Source of the DNA: Linnemannia elongata
Taxonomy: Eukaryota > Mortierellomycota > Mortierellomycetes > Mortierellales > Mortierellaceae
Length of the DNA: 64,000 nucleotides
Direction of reading: 5' to 3'
NCBI GenBank assembly: GCA_036320915.1
Contig: JAXBDG010000017.1
Location: 62,001 to 126,000 of the forward strand
Shown here in pieces: positions 43,610-55,058 of the stretch (position 1 is its first letter; each line of letters opens with the position of its first letter). The translations under genes were made by a program, and so were the position numbers. The notes beneath the pieces are model-generated. The model ran no database searches, was not told the DNA's origin, and saw only the letters and a program-made list of their open reading frames with translations.

Positions 43610-45114
43610 CTACGGCTGGGTATCCATTGACATCGAGCTTCCCGTCCGCGACATTGGTTGATCCTCTGAAATGGTGACATTGGCCATCTGCTGCTCAATT
43701 ACTTTAGTATCCCTCTGTTGACGAGTGGATGACCCTCCAGAGGGCCTCTTTTGCTTAGGAGCAGGCACCCTGTATCCTTCAACCTCATCTCCTCCACTAA
43801 CGCCGAATGACTCTTGCATCTGCTGATCCATGTCACTCATATCCAAGGGTTCGCGAGGAATCTCGCCCACGGTGTCCCTCTCCACGATCTTGATGAAAGA
43901 CGGGGTTGCTGGTACAGACGCGAGGATCGATTGGACGTATGAGTTTTCGAGAGAGTTGGACGAAGGCATTGATGAGTTCGGTGCCGGTGTTGACGTTGGT
44001 GACACTGGTCCTCCTGGGGTTTGTCCTGTGATGCTTGCGAGGGTATGTGTCGGCAAGCTGAACGCTGGAGATGTTTTGACCTCCTGCACTTGCTCCCTGT
44101 TTGCCGCACGTAATGCCTGGAATTCACTGCAATGGCACATTAAAACGATGGTGTTAACGATCTATAATTATCAATTGAAGAAAGAATTTTGCACCAAAAG
44201 AGACAACAACAAGTGACAACATGCGTGAGACTTACGTGAGTTCCATATCAAGGGGAACGATGGAGACCTGAGTAATCTTCAGGTGTTCTGGATCATTGTC
44301 CCGCAGGTATAGAGGGTCCTCGGTTAACTGGCCTTCCAGCCACCGCGAAGCTGTCAGGCAAGTCGATGAACAGTATTGCTTGAGTACTGAAATATCGAAG
44401 ACTTTCCGCTCCTGTAACGAGATCCTGAATTTGCCCTTGATATCCTATTTTGCGGCAAAAGGGGTGCGAAATAAAATAATCCGTTGAGTGATTCTTTTTA
44501 AACCCTTTGTTGAATTGGTCCTTGACATAACACAGATAGGGTCTAAAAGATGGCGAACAACAAGACATACCCTTGGTGACTTGGCGCAGAGTGGATATCC
44601 GCAAAGCTTGGCAATGTTTCTCTCCTCGATGATCTCTCTGTAGTGAGACTGTTTGATGCGGTTCGCCTATAGAAAGTAGAACATAAGTAATAATGGCACT
44701 GATATAACTTCTGTCTTGTATGTCACGTATGCCAAGAATGGCTCCTCCATTGCCTATGACATTGACATTTGTTGGCTCCTGTTTGCGTGAAAGATGTAGA
44801 AAAGAAAAAAAAAATATACTTACAGCCTCGCCCAATGTCTCCTCGGTCACAGGGTCAAGGAGGACCTCCTGCCACTGGAGCACCATGGTTTCAAACTTCT
44901 TTCGCAACTCGATGTTCTGTTGAATAAGCTGTTGCTTCCGGTTCAGCTTGCTTTCCCCTTGACCTTCCGCGGCGGCTGGCGTTTGTCCAAACGAGGCGGG
45001 TGATGTCGCTGTTGATGTTTTTGTTGTTGTTGTTGGTTGGCGTGGTGGCAAGTATTGGTCGACCAGAGGAGACCTGTCGACCACAATGTCGTCCTTCATC
45101 GTTGGTCTTGACAT
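43610..45114 (-). CDS. RTR1: Rtr1/RPAP2 RNA polymerase II CTD phosphatase
   Basis: Four exons, 45114-44824, 44666-44571, 44444-44236 and 44126-43610, give 370 residues. The RTR1 zinc-finger domain spans about residues 98-180: QSHYREIIEERNIAKLCGYP with the first Cys pair (CGYPLC), then KGKFRISLQERKVFDISVLK and the second pair QYCSSTC followed by ASRWLEGQL. These are the hallmark residues of Rtr1/RPAP2, which dephosphorylates Ser5 of the RNA polymerase II CTD and helps polymerase import. The N-terminus (KQQLIQQNIELRKKFE) is predicted coiled coil. The C-terminal 170 residues are low complexity. The gene diverges from adenylosuccinate synthetase across a 913-bp shared upstream region. Confidence 0.93.
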
Positions 45115-46027
45115 TATGCTTGTGTATTTTTTTTTTTTTTTTTCGTCACGTTGTTTGTTACTTGGTTGGTTGTGATGAGCAAGAGAGAGAGAGATGTATT
45201 GCTTTTCTTCTCAGTGTGCGCGAGTTCTGCTGTTGTTGTTGCTGTTAAAACTCCAATTGCTGAGTCGTTTTGTCGCTCGTGTCGCCGAATGTCCAGAAGT
45301 CTTTTTAGGTTTGGAGGGGAAAAGGAAGGGAAGAGACTTTTTTTTTTCCTTGTCGTTTTCCACGCTTTGCATTTTAGAGGCGCGAGTCACCTGACGACAG
45401 CCACCTTTGAGCTTTTCCACGGCATGGATCAGGTGCCCAGTCTCATCTACACACTCACTCACACAGTCGTTGCAGCAGCCAAAAAAGTACACATGGAGGT
45501 ATGATCAATGCATTGGATATGCTGCATGCCAGAACGCATACAAGCTTACGTTTTTCAGTTTGAATACGAGTTGAAAAACCAGTCTGGATACCCTTCGCCT
45601 TGATGGATCGTAAAGAGTGCAGCGGAGAGAGAGGCTCCTTTCGGGGCACTACCCTAGAAAGGGCATCTTTTCACTTCCAGACGACTGTAGAGTGACATTA
45701 CCGGTTGGATAAGACCTTGTTCTCAGAAGAAGGAACGTCACACATGATTGGCGGACGGGAACAACAAAAATGCTTCGAGTCAGAGAAAAAAAAAAAAATT
45801 TGATTAAATTGATGACTGCTACAATGGACAGGGTACAGTGCAGGGTGCGGGCAGAAGTCAAAGGCAAAGCCAGGAAAGAGAATAAAAGGCAGCAGACCAG
45901 AAGGCCCATTTGCTTTCTTGCAACAACTCCCGTTCATTTCAACAACACCTCCCCCCTTGTTGATCTTACCTCTTGCACCCCTCCCTCCCTTCCGCCCTTC
46001 ACAACAACAACTACAACAACAGCAGCA
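45115..46027. promoter_or_regulatory. bidirectional upstream region, RTR1 (-) / ADSS (+)
   Basis: 913 bp between two divergent start codons. It has a T tract (about 45128-45143), a TG(C/T)TG run at 45229-45246 and an ACAACAACAACT run just before the ADSS ATG. Specific factor sites cannot be assigned from sequence alone. Confidence 0.55.
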
Positions 46028-47192
46028 ATGGCCTCCCAAAAGTCGGCCGGTATGTCCACCAAGGGCGTCACCGTCGTTCTCGGTGCCCAGTGGGGCGACG
46101 AAGGAAAGGGAAAGCTCTCTGACATCCTCTCCCAGGAAGCCGATGTCTGTGCCCGCTGCCAGGTAACCTCATGTTCACATTGGATGGCTGTACTTGTTTT
46201 GCCTTGTCTTTCTCTACTTGTTGATGCAATGGCGCAACTACTATCAACAAGCGGTCTGAAGGAGCAAAAAGGAAGGAGTGGTAGTTCAGGAAGATACTCG
46301 ATCTACCATGCATGAAAAAATCAATGAATGATTCTAACAATCACCTTTCTTTCAACCGAACTTGCTATGCACTAAATAGGGTGGCAACAACGCCGGACAC
46401 ACCATCGTTGTCGGCAAGACCAAGTATGACTTCCACATGCTCCCCTCCGGTAAGGATCACGATAACAGCGAGGATCGAGAGACCCTTCGAGACATGGACA
46501 ACATTGCAACAAACACAAGGGACTCAACTTTGCTGTCGTATGAGTATCTACAACAACAGCGACACCACAAGGAAAACCGCTGACTCTCTTTTTTTGTTTA
46601 AAACCATTTATATATGTATGTGAATAGGTCTTGTGAACGAGAACTGCACCTCTGTTGTTGGTGCTGGTGTCGTTGTTCATGTTCCTTCGTTCTTCGAGGA
46701 GCTTTCCAACCTCGAGAAGAAGGGTAAGTTTTCTCCTTTTTTTTCCCTTTTTTTCCTCCTTTCCCTCCCATTCCCCCAACAAGAACAGCGTTTTGTTCAA
46801 TTGACTTGAACAACCGCTTTTCCTTCATTTGTTGTTATTTGTTTTCTTATTTGCCTCTATGAATCACCACTATTTTTACGATTGTGCAGCCGCTCATCTC
46901 CGCTTTGGTCCGCTTGATCTCTTCTTCGACCCGCATTGTTTTTCTAACCTTCTCCCTTTCTTCTTCTTGACTCTTCGTCCTTTCATCGCTACTTCTTCGA
47001 TCCTTCCAGGCTTGGACTGCACCGGACGTCTTTTTGTCTCTGACAGAGCTCACCTTGTCTTTGATATTCACCAGACCATTGATGGCCTCAAGGAGTTGGA
47101 GTTGGGTCGTGGAAGGTAATTGACTTTTTTTTCTTCGCGCTAAATTTGAGCCATTGATGTGTTGTTTGTTTCTGGGGTAACAAGACCATAAG

Positions 47193-47233
<41 letters not shown>

Positions 47234-48467
47234 GAAACCACACTATCAAGCACTAGCATGCGGCGCCACACAGACCTGGGAGAGAGAAAACTTAGCTCTC
47301 TTTTTATTTTTCCAGGCACAACTGCAATTCTATGACTCACAGGTTATCCCTCGAACACTCGCACTCACACGCCCGCCTTTCTTTCTGTTCAATTTTGTCA
47401 TGATTATTAGCATTGGAACCACCCGTAAGGGAATTGGCCCAACCTACTCTTCCAAGGCCTCCCGCTCCGGTCTCCGTGTCCACCACCTGTACAACTTTGA
47501 GGAGTTCTCTGAAAAGTTCCGCACTCTCGTCGAGAACAAGCACAAGCGCTACGGTGCCTTTGATCACGACGTCGAGGCCGAACTCGCCAGATACAAGGTA
47601 CGTCCTTCCCTGCTCTTTGTGAAGGATTGTGTTCTCATGGATTATCTTTTGCTCCCATCTTATGGATACGATACTCAATGAGTATAGCCGTTGTTCAGTT
47701 GACCGATCCAGTGCCAGAGTTAACTAACGCATTTAACACTCTACCTATACAAATAGGTGTTGGCAGAGAAGCTCAAGCCATATGTCATTGACAGTGTCTA
47801 CTTTATGAACAAGGCGCTCAAGGACAAGAAGAAGGTCCTCGTCGAAGGAGCCAACGCATTGATGCTTGATCTCGACTGGGGCACCTATCCCTATGTGACC
47901 TCGTCCAACACCACCATCGGAGGTGTCTGCACAGGTCTCGGCATCCCACCCCAGACCATCCAGAAGGTTGTCGGTGTCGTCAAGGCCTACACTACCCGTG
48001 TTGGTGGTGGCCCCTTCCCCACTGAGCAGCTGAACGAGATTGGCGAGTACCTCCAGCGCGTCGGTTTCGAGGTCGGAGTGACGACTGGTCGCAAGCGTCG
48101 CTGCGGATGGTTGGATATGGTCGTCGTCAACTACTCGACCATCATCAACGGATACACGTCGCTTAATATTACAAAGCTGGACATTTTGGATCAGCTGGAC
48201 GAGATTAAGATCGGAGTGGCCTACAAGGTCGACGGCAAGACCCTCGAAGGCTTCCCTGCCAACCTGTCGCTGTTGGAGAACGTCGAGGTCGTCTACGAGA
48301 CCATGCCCGGCTGGAAGACCGACATCTCCAAGTGCCGTAACTTTGACGATCTCCCCGTCAACGCCCAGAAGTATATCCACCGCATTGAGGAGATCTGTGG
48401 AGTCCCAGTGGAGTGGATTGGTGTCGGTGCCGACCGTGACGATATGGTTGTCATTCCCCAGGCATAA
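46028..48467 (+). CDS. ADE12: adenylosuccinate synthetase
   Basis: Six exons, 46028-46162, 46380-46449, 46628-46723, 47010-47115, 47411-47597 and 47757-48467, give 434 residues, the usual length. The enzyme joins IMP and aspartate with GTP to form adenylosuccinate, the first committed step to AMP, in the cytosol. Visible signatures are [17 protein letters not shown] (P-loop-like GTP/IMP site with catalytic Asp), [54 protein letters not shown] and [10 protein letters not shown]. The start is set by MASQKSAG shortly before the conserved block. The fourth intron contains a 38-A homopolymer. C-ending codons suggest good expression. Confidence 0.97.
47193..47230. repeat. 38-A homopolymer in an ADE12 intron
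   Basis: Uninterrupted A tract within the intron 47116-47410, followed by GGCGAAACC. It may be a retroposition scar or slippage product. Confidence 0.95.
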
Positions 48468-51400
48468 AGACCATGCACTCCGAAGAAGAAGCATGCGAGT
48501 GACCTGCTATTGAATGAAGATGAAGTAGAAGAAGGTGCGCTTGTATATTTACATTACAACCCCATTCAACCCACAGCCACAATCACTATTATCTATTACA
48601 ACAAATGCATAGGAAGGAAGTCTTAGGGAACCGCCTGCGAATCACCCTTTGATGGTCATAACAAACGAAATAAAAAACATCGCAGACAAGATAGACATCA
48701 CGTACACGACTCCCATTCAGCTTTCTTGTTCATTTCGGATTCCTTCAAGCCCCTCAAGGGCATCGAACAAAACGAGCCCACGTTGGTGGTCCACGTTGGG
48801 CAGAGCGGAATGCCCTTTGGCGGACTCTTCCGATTCATGCCCGACAGAAGGCGGGGAGTAATCAAAAGCCCTATCCAAATGGGAAAAAAAGACTGCTCTG
48901 TTTCCAAGCGAATAAGAACAGCTCGCATCACAACGAGGTTGTTCATCTTCTCACTCTCTGCTTCAATTGAACCAAGTTGCTATTCCTTTCTTCTATTAGA
49001 GTCCGTGGACTTCAGGATAAACAGTTCTCCATTGCACTTCAGCATTATGTAGGACCCTGTTCTTTCACCGTTATTATTAGCATTAGTGGGGTAAGAAAGA
49101 AGAAAGGAGGATTTCTCTGTGTCGCTCTTTCGCTGGCTCTGTTTCCACTCCACGACGTCTAAAAGATCGACCAATTGTTCGTCCTTTACAACCTACGTTG
49201 CTCCATCCTCCCCTACCTGCCTGTATATAAAATTGAATGATTGCTTCTTTTATTTGAAGGACCGAATGAATAAGGCTGATGAGACGTGGTGTCTTCGTAG
49301 TTGGGTGATTGGGCCCTGTGTGCTATGTTGGGTGCGACAATTGTGGGTGAACATAGCCGGGGCATGTGTGTGCGTGTTTGTGTAAAAATAGATAGCATGA
49401 GAGGTATTAACAGCACGTTTGAGGGCCTAGGGATAGAAAAGGTGGCAAAAGATACGGAACCAGGATAGGGAGTAGATAGCAAGATAGTAAGTGTTTGTGT
49501 TTGACACTAGGCCGCCATGGTAACAACGTAAAAACCGGTTGTTTTACAAAAGTGACACGAGAAGGAAAAAAAAAAAAAAAAAAAGGCGACAACCGGAGAG
49601 GGGGCCAATTGGGAAGAAGGTGCTGGAGGATTTGTTTGTGATTAACATGTGGAGCCAGGAATGTCAATGGCATGAGCTGGGTTTTACCGTTTATTGATTT
49701 TTTTTTTATTAGTTTCTGGTAAGAAGCATGAAGGTTAGTTACGGCTATGGTATCCGGCGTTTGTACAGTACAGACTCAAGAACCGGATAAGGAGCACCGA
49801 TGAAGAGGTTTTGGGTTAACAGAGAACTCAGAATGTGAGTAGGTTTCGTTGTTCAGTCCCAATCGTTCAACCGGGGATATGAGTACAAGTTAAGGCAATA
49901 GAAAGGCACATGAACGAAGCAGCATAGTCGTCTGCTTTAAGCGCATATGAAGGCTGCGAAAGTAAGAGGTTATATATGAGTAATTGTTTGTTTTGCTTTG
50001 CGTTGAGGTTGTCGGTTGCTCGTAATGGCGACATCGAAACTAAGGTATCGAGGTTGTTGTGCACAGACAGGAGAGGCGATGACTAGTTGCACAGCGTTAA
50101 GCTGGAACTGAAAGTAAGAAAGAAAAGAAAAGACGACAAAAGTGACACGTCAAGGGTCACTCGTGTAGGCGTACCTGTGTGTGTTCTTGTGCCTGGACAG
50201 ATGTCCATCTTGCATGGATACTCATCTTTTGTCGGCCTGTCTATCAATCTATCTCTCCCCGATCAGTGTAATGCGGATCTGTCAATCGCCAACTGGACTG
50301 AGCAAAGAAGCGCAAGAAGAAGAAAAAAAAGAAAGATTACAGCACAATGGTGAAGGATGATGTCGTTCTTTGTCGATTACATAGTGGTGATGTCGCCATA
50401 GTTGGGCCTTTGGAATTCGCCCCTCTTTGCCACACACCCACACACTCTCTCTCGTTGCCAATAGTGACACGACGACAATACCATCCTGCAGGCACACCAT
50501 TTTAGTTTCATATGTCGGGAACATCATACTGCTCACGTCAGTTGCGTCAATTGAACACCTCAATTGCTGCTGTCCATTCACGTTTGTGGGATAGGCGGGG
50601 CCAGACTAAAGGACTGAAGGGAACAACAGAATAGCAACAATGATGACTATGAAATCAGTAGCGACTCGTTCCTTTGTTGGATATTTTTGTTAGGAGGGTT
50701 TTTCTCTGAAGTGTCGCGAAGACTGCCACGACCGCGGCTGGCGTTTTGTCTTATTCAGCACCAATAGAGGGATCTTGAACGACAATGATGGCGATGATGG
50801 TGCGCTGCAGTGTTTTGTTCTCGGAACAAAACAGAAAAGGGAGGGGTTCAATTATTCATCCAGACTGGGATGTACTCTCTAAGCGGTACGCAATGAGAAG
50901 TGAGTGCGAGAGTCAGGAAAAGGAAATTCAAAAAAGAAAAAAATGACGACATTACAAAGGCATTTGTCACACAAAGGAAAACAAAAAGAAAAAACAAAGA
51001 GCGCAAAGGAATATGCAAATGGTGTGTGGATCTGTATGACTCTATGCCGCGCATTCTTTCTTTTGGTTGTCGTTTCGCACTGGCTGGGCTGGAGGCATAT
51101 TTTTGCCAAGTCGGCGGCCGACCGGGGTAATCAAAAGTCCAAAAGGCGTATTTTTCTCGATTGAGGGCGAAACAGGGCCAGAGACAGTTGCAGTGACAAA
51201 TTGTATCAGACACTCTGTGTGAGATTGGATAGGGAGAGAAGTGAAGGTAAGAGATAGAGGACGAGAAGAAGGGTGTGTTTGGTTATCACAAAGACACCGA
51301 GGCCGAGATGAAAGAGGCGATCGTATCGATATGAACAGAGAAATAGAGATATACACAAGGTTGCAAGACGACAACAAAACTTGACTCAAAGAAGGGTTTA

Positions 51401-52518
51401 TTGTAAGACTTGGCAAGATAGGCAGGGAGAAAGAGGCAGAACGAAAGATAGCAAGCATGGAGAAGAGCGCATTGACAATTGTGATAATACGGTGGCGAAA
51501 TAAGGATGGCGCGATGGGCGAATGTCGTTGGTTTGTTATGTCTTTGGGTCAATTGAGCTGCAAGAGTGCAACCGATGAGAGGGGACGACGGGTGTGAGGC
51601 ACAGGTATGAGTTGGGGCTGACAAACAGAAGGTGAAAGAGGGGATGGTTTGTGCGAGCAAGGCGATTGATTGAGTATGTGAGTGAATAAAAACGGATGGC
51701 TATTCTGCACAGAGGGTGAGTTCATGGGTAAGGATGACTCTTTTTTTTTTATTATTATTATTCAGAGGGAACCACGAATCAGCAGAGGGGAGACAGACAC
51801 ACAGCAACAGTTGTAAGAATGAGAACAACGGCAAAAGAATCAATCAATCAGACCTGGTTCCCTCCCCACCGGTCGGCCGGTCAGTCGGTCGGTCGGTCGG
51901 GATCCCCTTCTGGCAGATAGAAAAATTGCCAACAAGAGTCGAGAGTCGATTATCTATCTGAGGTAGTGATGTGCGATACTCGATTGAATTGAAATCTAAT
52001 ATTTTTAGAATACCCTCCCTCTCATTGTCTCTCTTTTACCTATCGATACAAGTGCCGTAATATCGAATCAGATGTATCGAATCGCACACTCACCACCTCA
52101 TCACACCATCATATGGTGTCAGCCTTGTCTATTGCTCATATAAATACAGGCGAGGCCCTCCCTCTCTTTGTCTTTTTTCTTCTTGTTCTTTACTTGTTAC
52201 CAAACAATCCTCACCTTCTCAACCTTCACCTTCTCCACACTACTACTACCACTACCTACGCTCACCAGCCAACCAAATCAAAACCAACTCAACTTTCTAA
52301 GCGTCCTTCTTTATGTCTTCTCTCCGCCTCAACAACTCTTCAACTCTCCTCCTCAGCCTCACCTCAACGAGCACCGCTTCACTCTCATCACCCACTACCA
52401 GCTAAATAGCTTTTATATATTATTATTTTTTTCAATCCTGTTTGCTTGAACAAGCTACAACACCACAACCAACCCTCACCTAAAAAACACCACTTGCTAC
52501 CCACCCACAATCTACCAA
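48468..52518. other. 4-kb region without a recognisable gene
   Basis: The largest gap in the window. It holds the ADE12 3' flank, a 19-A tract at 49566-49584 followed by GGCGACAACC, A/G-rich stretches at 50930-51000, a TCGG/CGGT tetranucleotide run at about 51873-51900, and the ECL1 upstream region with clustered ATCGAT/ATCGAA motifs (52042-52081). Small open frames occur but none resembles a known family. Confidence 0.5.
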
Positions 52519-53111
52519 ATGGATCTTAACTGGTGCCCCGTTTGCGAACAGCATATCCCCCTCGCCTGGGAGGTAAGGCTCACTCTTGTTTACTTACTCT
52601 TAATAACTGATGAACCAATAGTGAAACCATTAAGCAACAAATCATCCTAACGCTCTTCCTCCTCTTTGATCACTCATCAACCCAATAGTCGAGCCTTTAC
52701 TGCTCTGATCGCTGCAAGAAGGCCGATGCCCTTGCTTCCCAGTCCACTGCTACTGGGGCAGCTGCCGGATACCCTGGACAGATGATGATGGACTCCTTCC
52801 CTGGACGCCACCAGCGAACCTCAGTCTCATCGCCCTCGTACTCGCCTTTTTCTTCGCCCACCCTTACCGGTCTCAACTCGACTGGCCCTTTGTCGGCTTA
52901 CCCTTCGCCACCCACCTCGCCCATGAGTAACTATGTTTACAACACAACCTCTGCCTACGGCCGCATTTCGCCTGCCTCGTTCTCTTTGGGACAGCCAGCA
53001 GCAGCAGGAGCAACAGGAGCAGGGTACGACTTGGAGTTGCGCCGCAAGTCCTTGACCACTATGGCTGCTCCTCAGTACTCGATGACCACCAAGAAGAGCA
53101 ACTTCTGGTAG
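52519..53111 (+). CDS. Ecl1-family small zinc-binding protein (lifespan/stress regulator)
   Basis: Two exons, 52519-52572 and 52689-53111, give 158 residues. The N-terminus MDLNWCPVCEQHIP joined to LYCSDRCKKAD forms the CxxC...CxxxC zinc motif that defines the Ecl1 family (extender of chronological lifespan), in which the first residues are typically MDxxWC. Ecl1-type proteins in fission yeast promote survival on sulfur, zinc or nutrient limitation and connect to stress MAPK and amino-acid signalling. The rest is Ser/Pro/Thr-rich (SYSPFSSPTLT, PSPPTSPMSNYVY) with likely proline-directed phosphosites. The long upstream gap suggests extended regulation. Confidence 0.85.
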
Positions 53112-55058
53112 AATTTGAAGTTTGAGTCCCCTAAACCACTTTCTTTTCTCTTTTGTTGCAACATCTGTATTCCTATTAATCTTCTTTTGAAAGCTACTAC
53201 CAAAAAAAACAAAACGAGCATCCAAAATTGTACAATACCCTTTCTTCCTTGCTTTTTCGCTATTTCTTGACTTTTTTCGCTTGCTAGTACCATAGACCAA
53301 AACAAAAAATAAATAACCATAGAACACAATAATCAATGTATTCAAAAGATAATGGTGGATCTATTCTGCCTGGTAACATGCCAAGTTGTCTGTTCCCGCA
53401 TAATTTCTGCCGATCGTCATTTTTTTATGCGGAAGGGGTGTCAGTGTCCAGACCCCACCTTGTCCCTGTCCCTATCCCTTTTCTCCTCTGTCCCGCCTTG
53501 ACCCTTTTTTCCTCATTTCCTTGCTGACAAACTGTAGGCAATTAAGCCATAACAAGGAAGAATGAGTACATAAACAAGAAAGGAACTGAGAAAACTCCTT
53601 AATTGTCCAAGCAGTACAATTCAACAAAAGGGCTAAAAAAAATCAACAAAGGCTGGAATGTGGAGTTGCTGGGGGGATGAGAAAAGGTGGTTATGGTTTG
53701 TCCTCTTCACAGCCCTGTCCCCTTTCTGCTCATACATCTTTCAGGAGTAAATGGGAGAAAAGGGAAGTAGGCAGAATAGGAACAAAGCTCAGGCACAAAA
53801 AGAAGGTTGTCATCCACTTTTTTTTCTCACGACTCGACTTGTGTGTTGTGGAAAATGTGACAAAAAGGCCGTACTCTGATTTCTAGAATAGCTTTCGCTT
53901 TGAGTGGCCCCCCAATTGAACTATTTGGTTATGTTGAATGGTGTAGAGCCCCTCTATAGCCCAACCTTCTTTCACTCTCATTGCGCTCTTCTCTTTCGTC
54001 GTTCTGACGTGACCCTTTTGGCTTGCGGCTTGCAAGGTTACCAGGAGGATCGGGACCATACAATGAACGAAGAATGGGTACTGTAATTAAACCTGAAGGA
54101 AACAGACGATGTGCAATTGATGCGGTACAAATGGGGGAGGCATTGGCTTCCATTTTTACCTTTATTCACCGCTTACCAGAGGGGGCCTGGCCGAGGTATG
54201 CCTTGATTGGATCGAAACGCAGTGTCTATTTTCCGCTCCACTTTTTTTTTTTTTTCCATAAACCTTTTCTTCCCAATTGTTATTGTGTGTCTGTACCTGC
54301 TGATCATGTCCAATAGAGCAATGAAAAGGAAGGCGGCGAAAACAGGTACTAAGACAGGTACAGTGATCGCGCCTTTCCTCCTCGGCATGTTCGTTCATCC
54401 TCTTTTCTTACTCTTATGGCCTTGCGTGTTCTTTGACCTTTTGTTACCCCTGCGTATTCTTCCCACTGTTCCCTTTGTTGGGGTTTCTAAAGAAACCACT
54501 TCATGAACTCACTCAGGGATGATTTCATTGATAAAGGGGGAGGCGTAGAAATGGACACAATGTCTTTCCGTCGAAGGAATATAGAGGCTGGGCCTGACCA
54601 AAAAAGTGAGGAAGAAGATCGAAGTGGAGCTCATAAGAGTCATAGGTGTGCGCAATATGATCCCGGGTTGGTGCGCGTGAGTGTGTCTGTATATGAGCCA
54701 AGGGTGTCAGATGTCACTGCGGCGCGAAATGAGTCTTTATTCTATTATCTGTTTTGCCTGTTCTATTTTACGCGTGCGTATGAGTCGGCTCCCTTGTTCA
54801 TCCTATTCCCGACGATGATCCGGAGCGACTTACGGGAGGATAGGGTATCAGGGCAGGGTCCTGCAGAAACAGAGTGGGGTTGGTTCTTCGTCGCTGTATG
54901 TTGTCTTACCAGGACGACTGTTCTTATTGATCAGAGGATTCTGGTTACATGTGTTTGGATGATATGCCAACCGTGATGGAGTCCTCTATCCCTTGTTTTG
55001 TGTTCGCGTTGCTGTATAACGGTATCTTTTAATCGTTTCTATGTTTTGAAGAAGAGAG
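53112..55058. other. convergent spacer, ECL1 and NPF-repeat gene 3' flanks
   Basis: About 1.9 kb of AT-rich sequence with a T tract at about 54242-54256. The longest frame (54503-54976) has no recognisable domain and poor coding character. Nothing else identified. Confidence 0.5.

Noticed and set aside
45698..46039. Minus-strand frame with Cys/Gly repeats over the ADE12 start.
   Set aside because: It is the complement of ACAACA/CAGCAG leader repeats and the ADE12 first exon.
54503..54976. 157-codon frame in the ECL1 3' spacer.
   Set aside because: No domain, mixed composition, no promoter-like CT tract or splice sites.
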